A DNA stretch of 64,000 nt from DAOTVC01 sp034437215. GTDB taxonomy: Bacteria; Chloroflexota; Anaerolineae; B4-G1; SLSP01. The translations under genes and the position numbers were made by a program. The first letter of the stretch is position 1. The number at the start of each line of letters is the position of its first letter. Below the pieces are notes generated by a model. It was given only the letters and a program-made list of their open reading frames with translations. It made no database searches and was not told the DNA's origin. Location: contig DAOTVC010000079.1 in NCBI GenBank assembly GCA_034437215.1, positions 30,729 through 94,728 on the forward strand, given 5' to 3'. Positions 1 to 7,304 of the stretch are shown one piece after another.

Positions 1-260
1 TATCCTATCGGCGTCGGATAGACTGCACGCTGACTGTATGTCACCCATCTCCAACACACCAGCGAGATGCCGGAGGGGCGTGACCGGTATCCCGGTCAGG
101 TTCTCAGGCTAGATGGCGGCTGCTTACGCAGCGACGGCCACCGGGGCCCAAGTGTTTGCCATAGTGTTGGCAGTTAAATGTTTGCTCCTGGGGTCACGGG
201 AACGGAGCATCCCGACTCGCAGTTCACAGCCAACCTTCCCCGTCGAAACCGATCATCCCC
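1..260 (-). ncRNA. ssrA: tmRNA (ssrA), 5' part, cut by window edge
   Basis: Transfer-messenger RNA, which rescues stalled ribosomes and tags the nascent peptide for degradation. On the minus strand the RNA opens at about 260 with GGGGATGATCGGTTTCGACG, the conserved tmRNA 5' end. The tag frame runs from 159 to 124: GCA AAC ACT TGG GCC CCG GTG GCC GTC GCT GCG TAA, encoding ANTWAPVAVAA. Its stop codon sits in the loop of a GCTGC/GCAGC hairpin (119-132), the usual tmRNA arrangement. A second hairpin (82-97, GACCGG/CCGGTC) lies in the pseudoknot region. The 3' tRNA-like half lies beyond position 1. The tag keeps the usual AN start and AA end, with VAA in place of LAA. Confidence 0.96.
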
Positions 261-266
261 ACACGC

Positions 267-294
267 ATTATACCAGAATCGACTGAATGATCAA
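267..294 (-). promoter_or_regulatory. ssrA promoter
   Basis: On the minus strand TTGATC (289-294), a 16-bp spacer and TATAAT (267-272), with an upstream TG making an extended -10. It lies 7 bases before the conserved tmRNA 5' end. Confidence 0.8.
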
Positions 295-338
295 GTTGCC
301 CTGGAAGGGTCGAACTGCGCGCTTTTGTGGAGCGATAC

Positions 339-367
339 TTGCTCTTTTCTTACTCGTCTCGTACAAT
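339..367 (+). promoter_or_regulatory. Promoter of the TIM-barrel gene
   Basis: TTGCTC (339-344), 17-bp spacer, TACAAT (362-367). Transcription would start at about 374, only a few bases before the ATG at 377, so the message may be nearly leaderless. The site lies inside a longer open frame from 287, which argues against that upstream start. It is divergent from the ssrA promoter. Confidence 0.55.
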
Positions 368-376
368 GGTAGGCAA

Positions 377-1207
377 ATGGGCAAGATACTGGTTGCGTCT
401 TCACATCGCGAGATCCGTAAACATCTGCGCTTGGCCCTCGAGTATGGGTGCGGGCTTGAACTCCAAGCTTTTGCCAATCCCGATCTCCTGGATGAGGGTT
501 GGGAGGAGTTGTTGCGCGCCTATCGCCCACTGTTACGCGACTTTCCCCATCCTCTGACACTGCACGGTGCCTTCTTCGATCTGACGCCGGCGAGCATGGA
601 CCGCCGGGTGGTCGCACTCACGGAGCAGCGTTACATGCTCAGCCTCGACATCGCTGCCGAGCTGGGGGCCTCTCTCGTTATCTTTCACACTAACTTCTTC
701 CCGATGATCCGCAGCACCGCTTACCGCCGTCACTGGACCGAGAATCAGACGGAGTTCTGGCGAGGGATGGCCGAGGAGGCAGAGGTGCGAGGGCTTTCGA
801 TTGCCATCGAGAATATGTGGGACCCCGATCCCTACGTGCTACGAGACCTCGTCCTTCGAGTGCAGCATCCGCGCATTGCGGCTTGCTTGGACGTAAGCCA
901 CATTTGCCTCTACCAGAATGGTGAGGCGCTGATGGAGGAGTGGTTCGACGTTCTGGAGCCCTACGTCGTTCACATCCACATCAACAACACCCAGGGTGTC
1001 CTGGATCAGCACCTGGCCCTTGACGTGCCCCAGGGGGCCATCGACTACACCGCTCTAGTGCCCCGCCTGTTGGCCTTTGAACGGGAGCCCGCCCTGGTGG
1101 TGGAGATCTCCGATCCCGACGCTTTGGAGCGCAGCCTCGTCTTCCTGGATCACCTGCTTGGATCGCGGTTTGGCAAGCAGCCGGCACCCGAGGAGACCAA
1201 ACCCTAA
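377..1207 (+). CDS. Sugar phosphate isomerase/epimerase-like TIM-barrel protein
   Basis: 276-residue protein of the xylose-isomerase-like TIM-barrel superfamily (AP endonuclease 2 fold), whose members isomerise sugars or keto acids using a divalent metal. Features of the fold are the early LEYGCGLELQAF strand, LTLHGAFFDLTP, LGASLVIFHTNF, the metal-site Glu in LSIAIENMW, the Asp-His pair in CLDVSHICLY, VVHIHINNTQG, and a final Glu in ALVVEISD. The start at MGKILVASSHRE is preferred over an upstream in-frame ATG at 287 because a promoter (339-367) separates them. It stands alone, divergent from ssrA. The substrate cannot be told from sequence. Confidence 0.8.
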   Translation: MGKILVASSHREIRKHLRLALEYGCGLELQAFANPDLLDEGWEELLRAYRPLLRDFPHPLTLHGAFFDLTPASMDRRVVALTEQRYMLSLDIAAELGASLVIFHTNFFPMIRSTAYRRHWTENQTEFWRGMAEEAEVRGLSIAIENMWDPDPYVLRDLVLRVQHPRIAACLDVSHICLYQNGEALMEEWFDVLEPYVVHIHINNTQGVLDQHLALDVPQGAIDYTALVPRLLAFEREPALVVEISDPDALERSLVFLDHLLGSRFGKQPAPEETKP

Positions 1208-1213
1208 GCGTCT

Positions 1214-1353
1214 GTAAGAAAACAACTTTCCGACGGTGGATGCTTGGGGAGCGTAACGAACTTCTGGAAGTGCTGGAGGCGCACAGCCCTCAAACGAGTC
1301 AGGAGGAGTTGTTTCATCCTAACTCCAGAGATGTCGGGAAGTTATACTTTTAC
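1214..1353. repeat. 140-bp element with imperfect 21-bp inverted ends
   Basis: The 424-base gap 1208-1631 has no convincing gene. Within it, 1214-1234 and 1333-1353 are inverted copies matching at 16 of 21 positions (ends GTAAG... and ...TTTTAC; inner ends CCGAC and GTCGG). Such a structure could be a MITE-like remnant or a hairpin-forming transcript. A 40-codon open frame (1240-1362) overlaps it but lacks a good ribosome-binding site. I see nothing recognisable in 1363-1631. Confidence 0.35.
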
Positions 1354-1631
1354 GAACCCTAAGTCTCCTGAGGGTATCACTTTCCGCCGTCGCCAGGGTC
1401 AGGTTTACAGGGAGTAAACGGTTCGCGTTGGAGATCTGCGAGCCTCAGGCGCTTTCCGAATCTGGGCTCTCCAGGATTTCGCAGGGTACAACAGGGTCAT
1501 TTGCCACACGTTGCCTGCCACAACGCAGGAAAGGTCTGGTACGCCCCACCGCAGCAGCCATGTGGGCTAGTTTTAGAGCTTCTCACCCCACCACCCGGCG
1601 AAACCCAAAAGACCCCGAATCTTGACCCCGC

Positions 1632-2108
1632 CTACGTCGATCTCCCTGCTGCAGGGGCAAGCAGCTGGGACACCCTCTCTGCGATTGCCTCCAAAAGGAG
1701 GTGGTCGTCCTCGGTAAAGGGAGCAAGAGCGTGAGAGTCAATGTCCAGCTCCCCTATAACCTTACCCGCCGCGAAGATTGGAACCACAATCTCTGACTGA
1801 ACCGCGGGGCTGCAGGAGAGATAGTTGCTCTCCTGGGTTACATCTTGAATGATGAAGGTAGCCTCGTTGGCTGCGGCTTGACCGCAGATCCCCGCTCCGA
1901 AGGCGATACGCGTGTGCTCGGTAGGCTCACCCACGTAAGGGCCCAGGACAAGCTCATGATCTACGGCGGGGTCGACGAGGTAGAAGCCGACCCAATCGTA
2001 GTGTTCAACTTCGTCCACGAGCAGGCGGCAAATCTCTAGCAGCTTCTGCTCTGTCGTGTGGGGGGTGCTGACGACTCCCTCTACTTTATCCAACAGGTCC
2101 CTTCGCAT
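1632..2108 (-). CDS. msrC: Free methionine-(R)-sulfoxide reductase (GAF-type)
   Basis: 158-residue single GAF-domain protein of the fRMsr family, which reduces free methionine-R-sulfoxide to methionine in the cytosol. The family signature is clear: FGAGICGQAA (Cys75) and NYLSCSPAVQSEIVVPI (Cys99), followed by GVLDIDS-like GELDIDSHAL. By alignment from memory with E. coli YebR, Cys75 and Cys99 match Cys94 and Cys118 (catalytic). The Cys84 position is His65 (EHTRI), so one possible resolving cysteine is absent. The start was chosen for the strong GGAGGT seven bases upstream; a 12-residue longer frame exists. It lies downstream of rubredoxin on the same strand and may share its promoter, though a 15-bp hairpin lies between them. 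Confidence 0.88.
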   Translation of the reverse strand: MRRDLLDKVEGVVSTPHTTEQKLLEICRLLVDEVEHYDWVGFYLVDPAVDHELVLGPYVGEPTEHTRIAFGAGICGQAAANEATFIIQDVTQESNYLSCSPAVQSEIVVPIFAAGKVIGELDIDSHALAPFTEDDHLLLEAIAERVSQLLAPAAGRST

Positions 2109-2171
2109 CCTTACCTCCGCAGCGGATCTATCACAAAATCTCAAGGATACCGGTCGTACCCGTGTAAGCGG

Positions 2172-2210
2172 ACAGCCCGTCTTCCTCGGCTCTACAGGAA
2201 GACGGGCTGT
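2172..2210 (-). terminator. 15-bp perfect hairpin between rubredoxin and msrC
   Basis: Arms 2172-2186 and 2196-2210 are perfectly complementary with a 9-base loop. No U-run follows on either strand, so it may be an mRNA-stabilising or partial-termination hairpin after the rubredoxin gene rather than a strong terminator. Confidence 0.5.
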
Positions 2211-2230
2211 GAGGGGGACAGGCCGACGAA

Positions 2231-2395
2231 TTACTCCTCGTAGGGTTCAAACATGTCCTTGGTCACGCCGCACTCGGGGCAGACCCAGTCATCGGGAATA
2301 TCCTCAAATGAGGTCCCCGGTTCGACACCGCCATCGGGGTCGCCGACCGCCGGATCGTAGATGTACCCACACACAGTGCACTCCCACTTCTGCAT
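2231..2395 (-). CDS. Rubredoxin
   Basis: 54-residue iron-binding electron carrier. It has the full rubredoxin pattern: CTVCGYIYDP (Cys6, Cys9), GTSFEDIPDDWVCPECGV (Cys39, Cys42), which bind one iron. The start MQKWEC was picked because it gives the standard family length. An AAAGGAG lies just upstream; the ATG closest to it is out of frame. A consensus promoter (2520-2547) lies about 120 bases upstream. Rubredoxin commonly donates electrons to superoxide reductase and rubrerythrin, and both types are encoded at 46.8-49.2 kb, so a functional link is plausible. Confidence 0.97.
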   Translation of the reverse strand: MQKWECTVCGYIYDPAVGDPDGGVEPGTSFEDIPDDWVCPECGVTKDMFEPYEE

Positions 2396-2519
2396 GTCAT
2401 AGCTCCTTTCTCTGAGAACTGTTGAGTTGCCGGGCAACGCCGGGTTGGCCTGGCGAAGATGCCTCACTACCTAGCTCCAGGCAGTGGTTGGTACCTTCAC
2501 CGTAGACCTTACTCACCGA

Positions 2520-2547
2520 TTATAGAAGATCCAGGAGGCTTGTCAAC
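2520..2547 (-). promoter_or_regulatory. Consensus promoter of rubredoxin gene
   Basis: On the minus strand TTGACA (2542-2547), 16-bp spacer, TATAAT (2520-2525): both hexamers are exact. Predicted transcript start is about 2513, leaving a leader of about 118 bases. Confidence 0.8.
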
Positions 2548-2666
2548 GCTGTCGGTCTTTACCTGGAGGGCGTCGGGGGGCATGGGCTCGCGGGTGACCT
2601 TCCTCATATGACGTCCTTCAAGGGTGTGTAGTACTGAAGCGTTATATCAAAGCACGAATGTTCTAA

Positions 2667-2734
2667 TTGCGGAAACCGCTCTTTTACTGTAAAATAAAGG
2701 TAAGAAAACACGCTGTGTGGATCAGCACAGCGTG
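2667..2734 (+). promoter_or_regulatory. Promoter and 5'-UTR hairpin before secreted repeat protein
   Basis: TTGCGG (2667-2672), 17-bp spacer, TAAAAT (2690-2695). Immediately downstream is a hairpin with perfect 9-bp arms CACGCTGTG (2709-2717) and CACAGCGTG (2726-2734). The hairpin could stabilise the message or be a short attenuator; it has no long U-run. Confidence 0.5.
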
Positions 2735-2821
2735 GATTTGTCTTGTCACAAAAAACGAACTCGCATATCCATCCTCTAGAACTTAGTTGTGACGCGGGGG
2801 TTCCGTGACAGGCTGAAAGCG

Positions 2822-3799
2822 ATGAGAGTGAGACGTTCTATCCCACGACTATTCACTTTGCTGCTACTGTGTCTAATAGCAGGGCTTCCTGTCTTTGAGG
2901 CTGCAGCTCAAGGAGGGGGGCCAATATACTTCGAGGAGACGCAACATACACTCGAGGGCATCTTCCTTGAATACTTCGAAGAGCATGGTGGGGTTGAGGT
3001 CTTTGGTTACCCTATCAGCGAGCCCTTTCTGGATGGCGGAATCCGCGTCCAGTATTTCCAGAAGGCGCGTATGGAAGAACACCCCCTCAATCCCGAGCCC
3101 TACGTGGTACAGCTGGGCCTGCTGGGGGATCAACTCAACTACCGCCAGCCTCCTATCCCGCGCCCCACCTTTCCCTCGAGGCGCCGGCACTACTTCCCCG
3201 AGACAGGTCACATAGTCTCCTACGCTTTCCTCGACTACTTCAAACAGCGGGGGGGGGTCGACGTCTTCGGCTTTCCCATCACCGAGATGCACTTCGAAGA
3301 TGGGCATATCGTCCAGTACTTCCAGCGCCTGAAGCTGGAGTGGCATCCGGAGGATACCCTCTCCCCCGTCCACGTCGGCAATCTGGGTGAGATCTACGTC
3401 AACGCCTATCGCGACCGCTTCCCCATGGCGGCGTTTGAGCCGGTGCCGCAGGTGGCTCGACCCAATCCTAATCCCGTCTCTGCGGTCACCTCCCTGCGTG
3501 TTGTTGTCTCCGTGCGTTTCTCCGTACTCTTGGTAGGGCGTGAGGAGAGCCAGATTGTCTCGGTCTTGGTAACCGATAACGGTGGGGAGCCGGTGGAGAA
3601 CGCCCAGGTATTGATTCAGCTCCAGGAGGATACCGGAGAAGTTCTCAACACGGTGACGACCTTGACCGATGCGCGCGGTTTTGCTCGTGTTGCTGTCCCT
3701 GTCGCCGGTGCTCAGACCGGGGAGCAGGTGGTGGTGAGGGCGAACGTCTCTTTCAGTGGATTACAAGCGACGGACGAGAGTGTCTTCCTGATCTGGTAA
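2822..3799 (+). CDS. Secreted protein with two GGVxVFGxPI repeats and an Ig-like tail
   Basis: 325 residues with an N-terminal signal peptide (MRVRRS, hydrophobic LFTLLLLCLIAGLPV, then AAAQG). Two similar segments follow: FEEHGGVEVFGYPISEPF...VQYFQKARMEEHP and FKQRGGVDVFGFPITEMH...VQYFQRLKLEWHP. They resemble LGFP-like repeats often seen in surface proteins. The C-terminal ~110 residues (VVSVRFSVLLVGREESQIVSVLVTDNGGEPVENAQVLI...) look like a bacterial Ig-like (invasin/Big_1-type) domain. An in-frame GTG at 2789 would add 11 residues; the ATG giving a normal signal peptide is preferred. The role is unknown, probably cell-surface. Confidence 0.8.
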   Translation: MRVRRSIPRLFTLLLLCLIAGLPVFEAAAQGGGPIYFEETQHTLEGIFLEYFEEHGGVEVFGYPISEPFLDGGIRVQYFQKARMEEHPLNPEPYVVQLGLLGDQLNYRQPPIPRPTFPSRRRHYFPETGHIVSYAFLDYFKQRGGVDVFGFPITEMHFEDGHIVQYFQRLKLEWHPEDTLSPVHVGNLGEIYVNAYRDRFPMAAFEPVPQVARPNPNPVSAVTSLRVVVSVRFSVLLVGREESQIVSVLVTDNGGEPVENAQVLIQLQEDTGEVLNTVTTLTDARGFARVAVPVAGAQTGEQVVVRANVSFSGLQATDESVFLIW

Positions 3800-3883
3800 C
3801 CGGGTTGGACAGGGCTCTCTGGTGGAGTCCGTAGGGAGAGTCCTTCCGAACATTCCCGGCGCACACGACTTCGAGCCCTCTGC

Positions 3884-4057
3884 TTACTCCGCCGATTCCT
3901 CGGAGAGGCCGAGGCGCGCCTTGAGGCGTTCGAGCCAGGACTTGCGCTGTACGCGGGGTTTCTCCCCTCGCAGATTGCGCAGTCGTCCCACTGCACGGCG
4001 GAGACGCTGCATACGCGCAACTTGACTCTCTTTTCCTGATGTCTCTTGCTTGGTCAT
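3884..4057 (-). CDS. Small basic hypothetical protein, 57 residues
   Basis: Short minus-strand frame starting MTKQETSGKESQVARMQRLR and ending LGLSEESAE. The evidence for translation is an AAGGAG seven bases before the ATG and a length typical of real small genes. It is very rich in Arg and Lys with an amphipathic, probably helical, centre (RLRRAVGRLRNLRG...WLERLKARLGL), so nucleic-acid or membrane-surface binding is possible. It lies 146 bases downstream of the response regulator gene on the same strand and could be its distal operon member. I recognise no family. Confidence 0.6.
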   Translation of the reverse strand: MTKQETSGKESQVARMQRLRRAVGRLRNLRGEKPRVQRKSWLERLKARLGLSEESAE

Positions 4058-4202
4058 AGACTGTCTCCTTAAAAATCCGGGTCACCCAGAGATCGTACCT
4101 CAACTTCCACACCAGAACAAATCGGAGTGGGAGGATGAAATCTGAACTGTGGTCTTGGAGTGCTACCCCTGAGCCTTGAAGGTTCTCTCTCACACCTACG
4201 GA

Positions 4203-5006
4203 CTAGGTCTCTTCAGGTACCTCTGTCGACGCGAAGACGTAGCCCACGCCCCGTACATTGAGGATGTAGCGGGGATGGGAGGGTACGGGTTCCAGTTTGC
4301 TGCGCAGGCGCCGGATGTGAACCCTGATGATCGAGCGCGCTCCCCAGGGATCGGCCTCGTAACCCTGGGCACAGCGCACTAACTCCTGAGGGGTAGCGAC
4401 CTCATCAGGCTGCCGCATCATGCACTCGAGAAGCCGAAACTCTGTCGGGGTGAGATCGATCCGCTCCTCCCCACGCGCCACGATATGCTTGGCCCTGTCG
4501 ATTAGAACGCCGGCGACCTGGAGGACATCGTCATCTGCGGGACGTTCGGGAGCCAGGGGCGTGTTCTCACTCTCGACCAACTCCCGGACGGTATCCTGCA
4601 GTCGCTCCACCAAGGTCTGGCGATGCCGTTCCTTTTCGACCTCTCCCAGGCCCTGACGGACGGTCTCGAGGATATCTTCCACCGGACAGGGTTTGAGTAA
4701 GTAATCGTAGGCCCCGTGCCGCAGAGCCTGGATGGCCGTCTCGAGGGTGGCGTATCCGGTAATCAAGATGATGATCGTGTGGGGGTGCTCTTCGTGGACG
4801 GATTCCAGAACCTGGAGTCCGTCCATGCCGGGCAAGCGCAGATCGAGGATCAGCATATCGAAGGGATCCTCTTCCTCCATCAGATCCAAAGCCGCCTCTC
4901 CCGAGGCTGCCAGGGCTACCCGATACCCTTCCAGGCGAAGAACCTCCCCCAGCGTGATACGTTCTGCAGCTTCGTCATCGACAACGAGGATACTTGTCTC
5001 TGTCAT
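4203..5006 (-). CDS. OmpR/PhoB-type response regulator
   Basis: 267 residues. The N-terminal receiver domain has the acidic pair Asp10-Asp11, phosphoacceptor Asp55 (LILDLRLPGMDG), the conserved Thr (LITGYA) and Lys (LLKPC). A linker of about 50 residues leads to a winged-helix DNA-binding domain (VLIDRAKHIVARGEERIDLTPTEFRLLECMM ... RSIIRVHIRRLRSKLE ... ILNVRGVGYVF). It overlaps the upstream hybrid kinase gene by four bases (ATGA), indicating translational coupling and a cognate pair. It probably acts as a transcription factor; the signal and targets are unknown. Confidence 0.93.
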   Translation of the reverse strand: MTETSILVVDDEAAERITLGEVLRLEGYRVALAASGEAALDLMEEEDPFDMLILDLRLPGMDGLQVLESVHEEHPHTIIILITGYATLETAIQALRHGAYDYLLKPCPVEDILETVRQGLGEVEKERHRQTLVERLQDTVRELVESENTPLAPERPADDDVLQVAGVLIDRAKHIVARGEERIDLTPTEFRLLECMMRQPDEVATPQELVRCAQGYEADPWGARSIIRVHIRRLRSKLEPVPSHPRYILNVRGVGYVFASTEVPEET

Positions 5007-6622
5007 GTGCGCTCCTGATGGTATGCCGGCAGTTGAACGATGAAGGTGGCGCCACCGTTGGGAGGGCTCTCTACTGTAATCGTGCCACCATGACGCTCGA
5101 TGATTCCGTAACTGATCGCCAGTCCCAGTCCCGTACCCGTAGGCTTGGTCGTGTTGAAGGGTTCGAAGAGATGCTCCCGGGCCTCCGGGGCGATGCCCGG
5201 CCCGTTGTCGCGGAAAGCGGCGATGACGCGATCATCTTCGGCGTGGTAGGCGGTCCCTACCCAGAACTGTCCACCCTTCTCCATGGCCTCGATGGCATTG
5301 ATGATGATGTTGAGAAAGACCTGAGTTAGCTGGTTCTTGGAGCCCCAGACTGCGGGGATCTCGGCCTCGAAGCGGGTGACGTGGGAGATGTGGGCCTGCT
5401 GAAAGCGCTTGTTGGCGATATTGAGTGCGTCGCGGATGGCTTCGTTGATGGAGAGGGACTTGAGCAGGCCGGAGGCAGGACGGTAGAAGTCGAGCATACG
5501 ACGAACGATGTGGACGAGGCGCTCGACCTCCTGTTGAGCCATCTCCAGGTAGTGCTGTCGTCGCTTCTCGTTCACATTCGGATGGGCTGCCAGGTGCATC
5601 GTATTCTGGATGGCTTGGAGCGGGTTGTTGATCTCGTGGGCAATGGAGGCTGCCAAACGCCCCACCGCAGCCATCTTCTCCGCCTGGATGAGCTGGTTCT
5701 GGGAGCGTTCCAGTGCCTCGGCAAAGGCGGTCAACTCCCCGTAAAGCCGGGCGTTCTCCACGGCCGTGGAGAGGTTAGCTGCCACGTTCTCGAGCAGTGG
5801 GAGCTGGTCGCCAGAGAGGGTGTGGGCTTCACCGATGACCACGAGCAACCCGACCGGTTCATCGTAAGTCAGCAGAGGGGTAAAGAGCAGGTCGAGGGGG
5901 CTGCTGTCCAGAGCTTCCGACCAGAAGCTCTCCACCACGGCTCTCTGTAGGACGGGTCGCCGGGTTGCAAGGGCCTCCTTGGCCGCTCCGTCCACGCTGA
6001 TCACACGCCCTTCCAGCCAGGAGCCCTCCGGTGAGCGTGCATTGCGCACCATCCAGGTGTCGGTCTCTTCATCATTGAGCACGATGGCCAAAGCTTGGAC
6101 GGTCAATAGGTCATTCAGCCCTTCCAGCGCCGCTTTCAGCACGCGGTCGAGTTCCAGACTGGAGGTCATGTGGTTGTTGATACGATTGAGCGCCGCTAGA
6201 TCCTGATTGCGCCGGCGTAGCATCCGTTCCGTGTGGCGAATGCGCAGGACGACCTTCACTCGGGCGAGGAGCTCTTGGGCATCGAAGGGCTTGGTGATAT
6301 AGTCGTCGGCTCCCAGCTGGAGCCCCCGCGTCTTATCTTGAATGTGCCCTACCGCCGTGAGGAGGATCACGGGAATCTGCTGCAACTCGGCATCGCTCTT
6401 CATCTGCTTCAGCACGTAGAAGCCATCGACCCCCGGAAGTTTCACGTCCAGCAGGACGGCGTCAAAACAACGGGCGGCTTCCGCTTCTCGACGGAGCTCT
6501 GCCAGGGCCTCCTCACCGCTCTCGGCCACCAGGACCTCACAGGGAACGGTAGCCAGGATATCGCGGACGAGACGGATGACTTCTGGATTGTCATCAACGA
6601 TCATCACTCGGGGTTGTGCCAT
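5003..6622 (-). CDS. Hybrid sensor histidine kinase (receiver-GAF-HisKA-HATPase)
   Basis: 539 residues, no membrane segment, so likely cytosolic. Domains in order: receiver (Asp59 in LLDVKLPGVDG, Lys in ITKPF), a short coiled linker, a GAF sensor domain (about residues 155-290), HisKA with H-box SIAHEINNPLQ (His329), and HATPase_c with N-box FLNIIINAIEAM and G-boxes RDNGPGIAP and GTGLGLAI. The start was set at MAQPRVMIVDD by GAGGAG five bases upstream; the frame stays open 59 codons further but crosses the promoter. An N-terminal receiver suggests it takes input from another kinase before signalling to the co-transcribed regulator. Confidence 0.93.
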   Translation of the reverse strand: MAQPRVMIVDDNPEVIRLVRDILATVPCEVLVAESGEEALAELRREAEAARCFDAVLLDVKLPGVDGFYVLKQMKSDAELQQIPVILLTAVGHIQDKTRGLQLGADDYITKPFDAQELLARVKVVLRIRHTERMLRRRNQDLAALNRINNHMTSSLELDRVLKAALEGLNDLLTVQALAIVLNDEETDTWMVRNARSPEGSWLEGRVISVDGAAKEALATRRPVLQRAVVESFWSEALDSSPLDLLFTPLLTYDEPVGLLVVIGEAHTLSGDQLPLLENVAANLSTAVENARLYGELTAFAEALERSQNQLIQAEKMAAVGRLAASIAHEINNPLQAIQNTMHLAAHPNVNEKRRQHYLEMAQQEVERLVHIVRRMLDFYRPASGLLKSLSINEAIRDALNIANKRFQQAHISHVTRFEAEIPAVWGSKNQLTQVFLNIIINAIEAMEKGGQFWVGTAYHAEDDRVIAAFRDNGPGIAPEAREHLFEPFNTTKPTGTGLGLAISYGIIERHGGTITVESPPNGGATFIVQLPAYHQERT

Positions 6623-6642
6623 AATTCTCCTCATCTGGAAAA

Positions 6643-6670
6643 AGTATACAGCGTTTTTTAGAATTGTGAA
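6643..6670 (-). promoter_or_regulatory. Promoter of the kinase-regulator operon
   Basis: On the minus strand TTCACA (6665-6670), 16-bp spacer, TATACT (6643-6648); transcript start about 6637, 15 bases before the ATG. Confidence 0.55.
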
Positions 6671-6716
6671 TTTAGGGGAGCTAAAGTGCTCCGGCTTCGG
6701 TTGAACCCACGATGAC

Positions 6717-6745
6717 TTGCCAAGGTATATATGTTGTATTACAAT
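6717..6745 (+). promoter_or_regulatory. Promoter, divergent from kinase operon
   Basis: TTGCCA (6717-6722), 17-bp spacer, TACAAT (6740-6745). It points at the small frame starting at 6898 with a leader of about 145 bases. Confidence 0.55.
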
Positions 6746-6897
6746 AATCTCGTCTGTCTGCAGGCGGGCTATTTTGGTTCGATATATTGGTATCGCCACC
6801 TGCGGCGGCTGCGAGGTCTGGGTACAGTCAGTGAAGAAGGTAGTAGTTTCGGATAGTCAACTGGAAGGTGCTGGTAGAACCACGCAGCTGAGGCGAG

Positions 6898-7158
6898 ATG
6901 GAGGTAGCTGTGGGCTCGCAGCAGATATTCTCTCAGGATATGCCTGACGATAGTTTGGAGCTGTTGATTCGCAATGTTCTGCGTGAGGGGACCTCTGCAA
7001 GAGGGCCTTCTACACATCTATGGAGGCGCATCGTTAGCAAGGTTCGGTCACAACAGCGCGCTCGCCGATACGATTACGCCCGTCCCACATGGCAGCTTCC
7101 TTCGCAATCCATCCTGAGCGGATACTATCTTCTCACCTCACCTCTTCACGTTCTTTGA
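6898..7158 (+). CDS. Hypothetical protein, 86 residues
   Basis: Frame beginning MEVAVGSQQIFSQDMPDDSLELLIRN. Support: a promoter 150 bases upstream, GAGG close before the ATG, and a composition like a real protein in the first 65 residues (acidic helix, then LWRRIVSKVRSQQRARRYD, strongly basic). The general layout (acidic helix, short Pro-rich linker, W-x-x-I motif) resembles the small gene after the sigma factor at 20269-20565. No family is recognised and the gene may be spurious. Otherwise 6746-7304 holds only the promoter of the next gene. Confidence 0.4.
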   Translation: MEVAVGSQQIFSQDMPDDSLELLIRNVLREGTSARGPSTHLWRRIVSKVRSQQRARRYDYARPTWQLPSQSILSGYYLLTSPLHVL

Positions 7159-7175
7159 CTGAGAGCTTTTCAAAT

Positions 7176-7204
7176 GTGGAAATACGTCTCTTACCTGGTA
7201 TAAT
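7176..7204 (+). promoter_or_regulatory. Extended -10 promoter of transporter operon 1
   Basis: TGGTATAAT (7196-7204) is an extended -10; the -35 (GTGGAA, 7176-7181, 17-bp spacing) is weak. Leader to the ATG at 7305 is about 95 bases. Confidence 0.55.
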
Positions 7205-7304
7205 AGGCTTCAAGCCCTTGACAGAAGGAGGTGATGCGTAAGGAGAAGATGATCAAGTGTCCCATTTCGTAACCCTAAAAACCCAACTTTGGAGGAAGAA
7301 CAAC

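Noticed and set aside
81..150. Possible riboswitch in the G+C-rich hairpins near the window start
   Set aside because: The hairpins are explained by tmRNA on the minus strand.
178..372. 64-residue open frame on the plus strand
   Set aside because: It covers the antisense of the tmRNA 5' end and its promoter, so it is a by-product.
1363..1631. Possible RNase P RNA in the gap after the TIM-barrel gene
   Set aside because: I looked for the GAGGAAAGTCC and ACAGAAACCG-type conserved blocks on both strands and did not find them.
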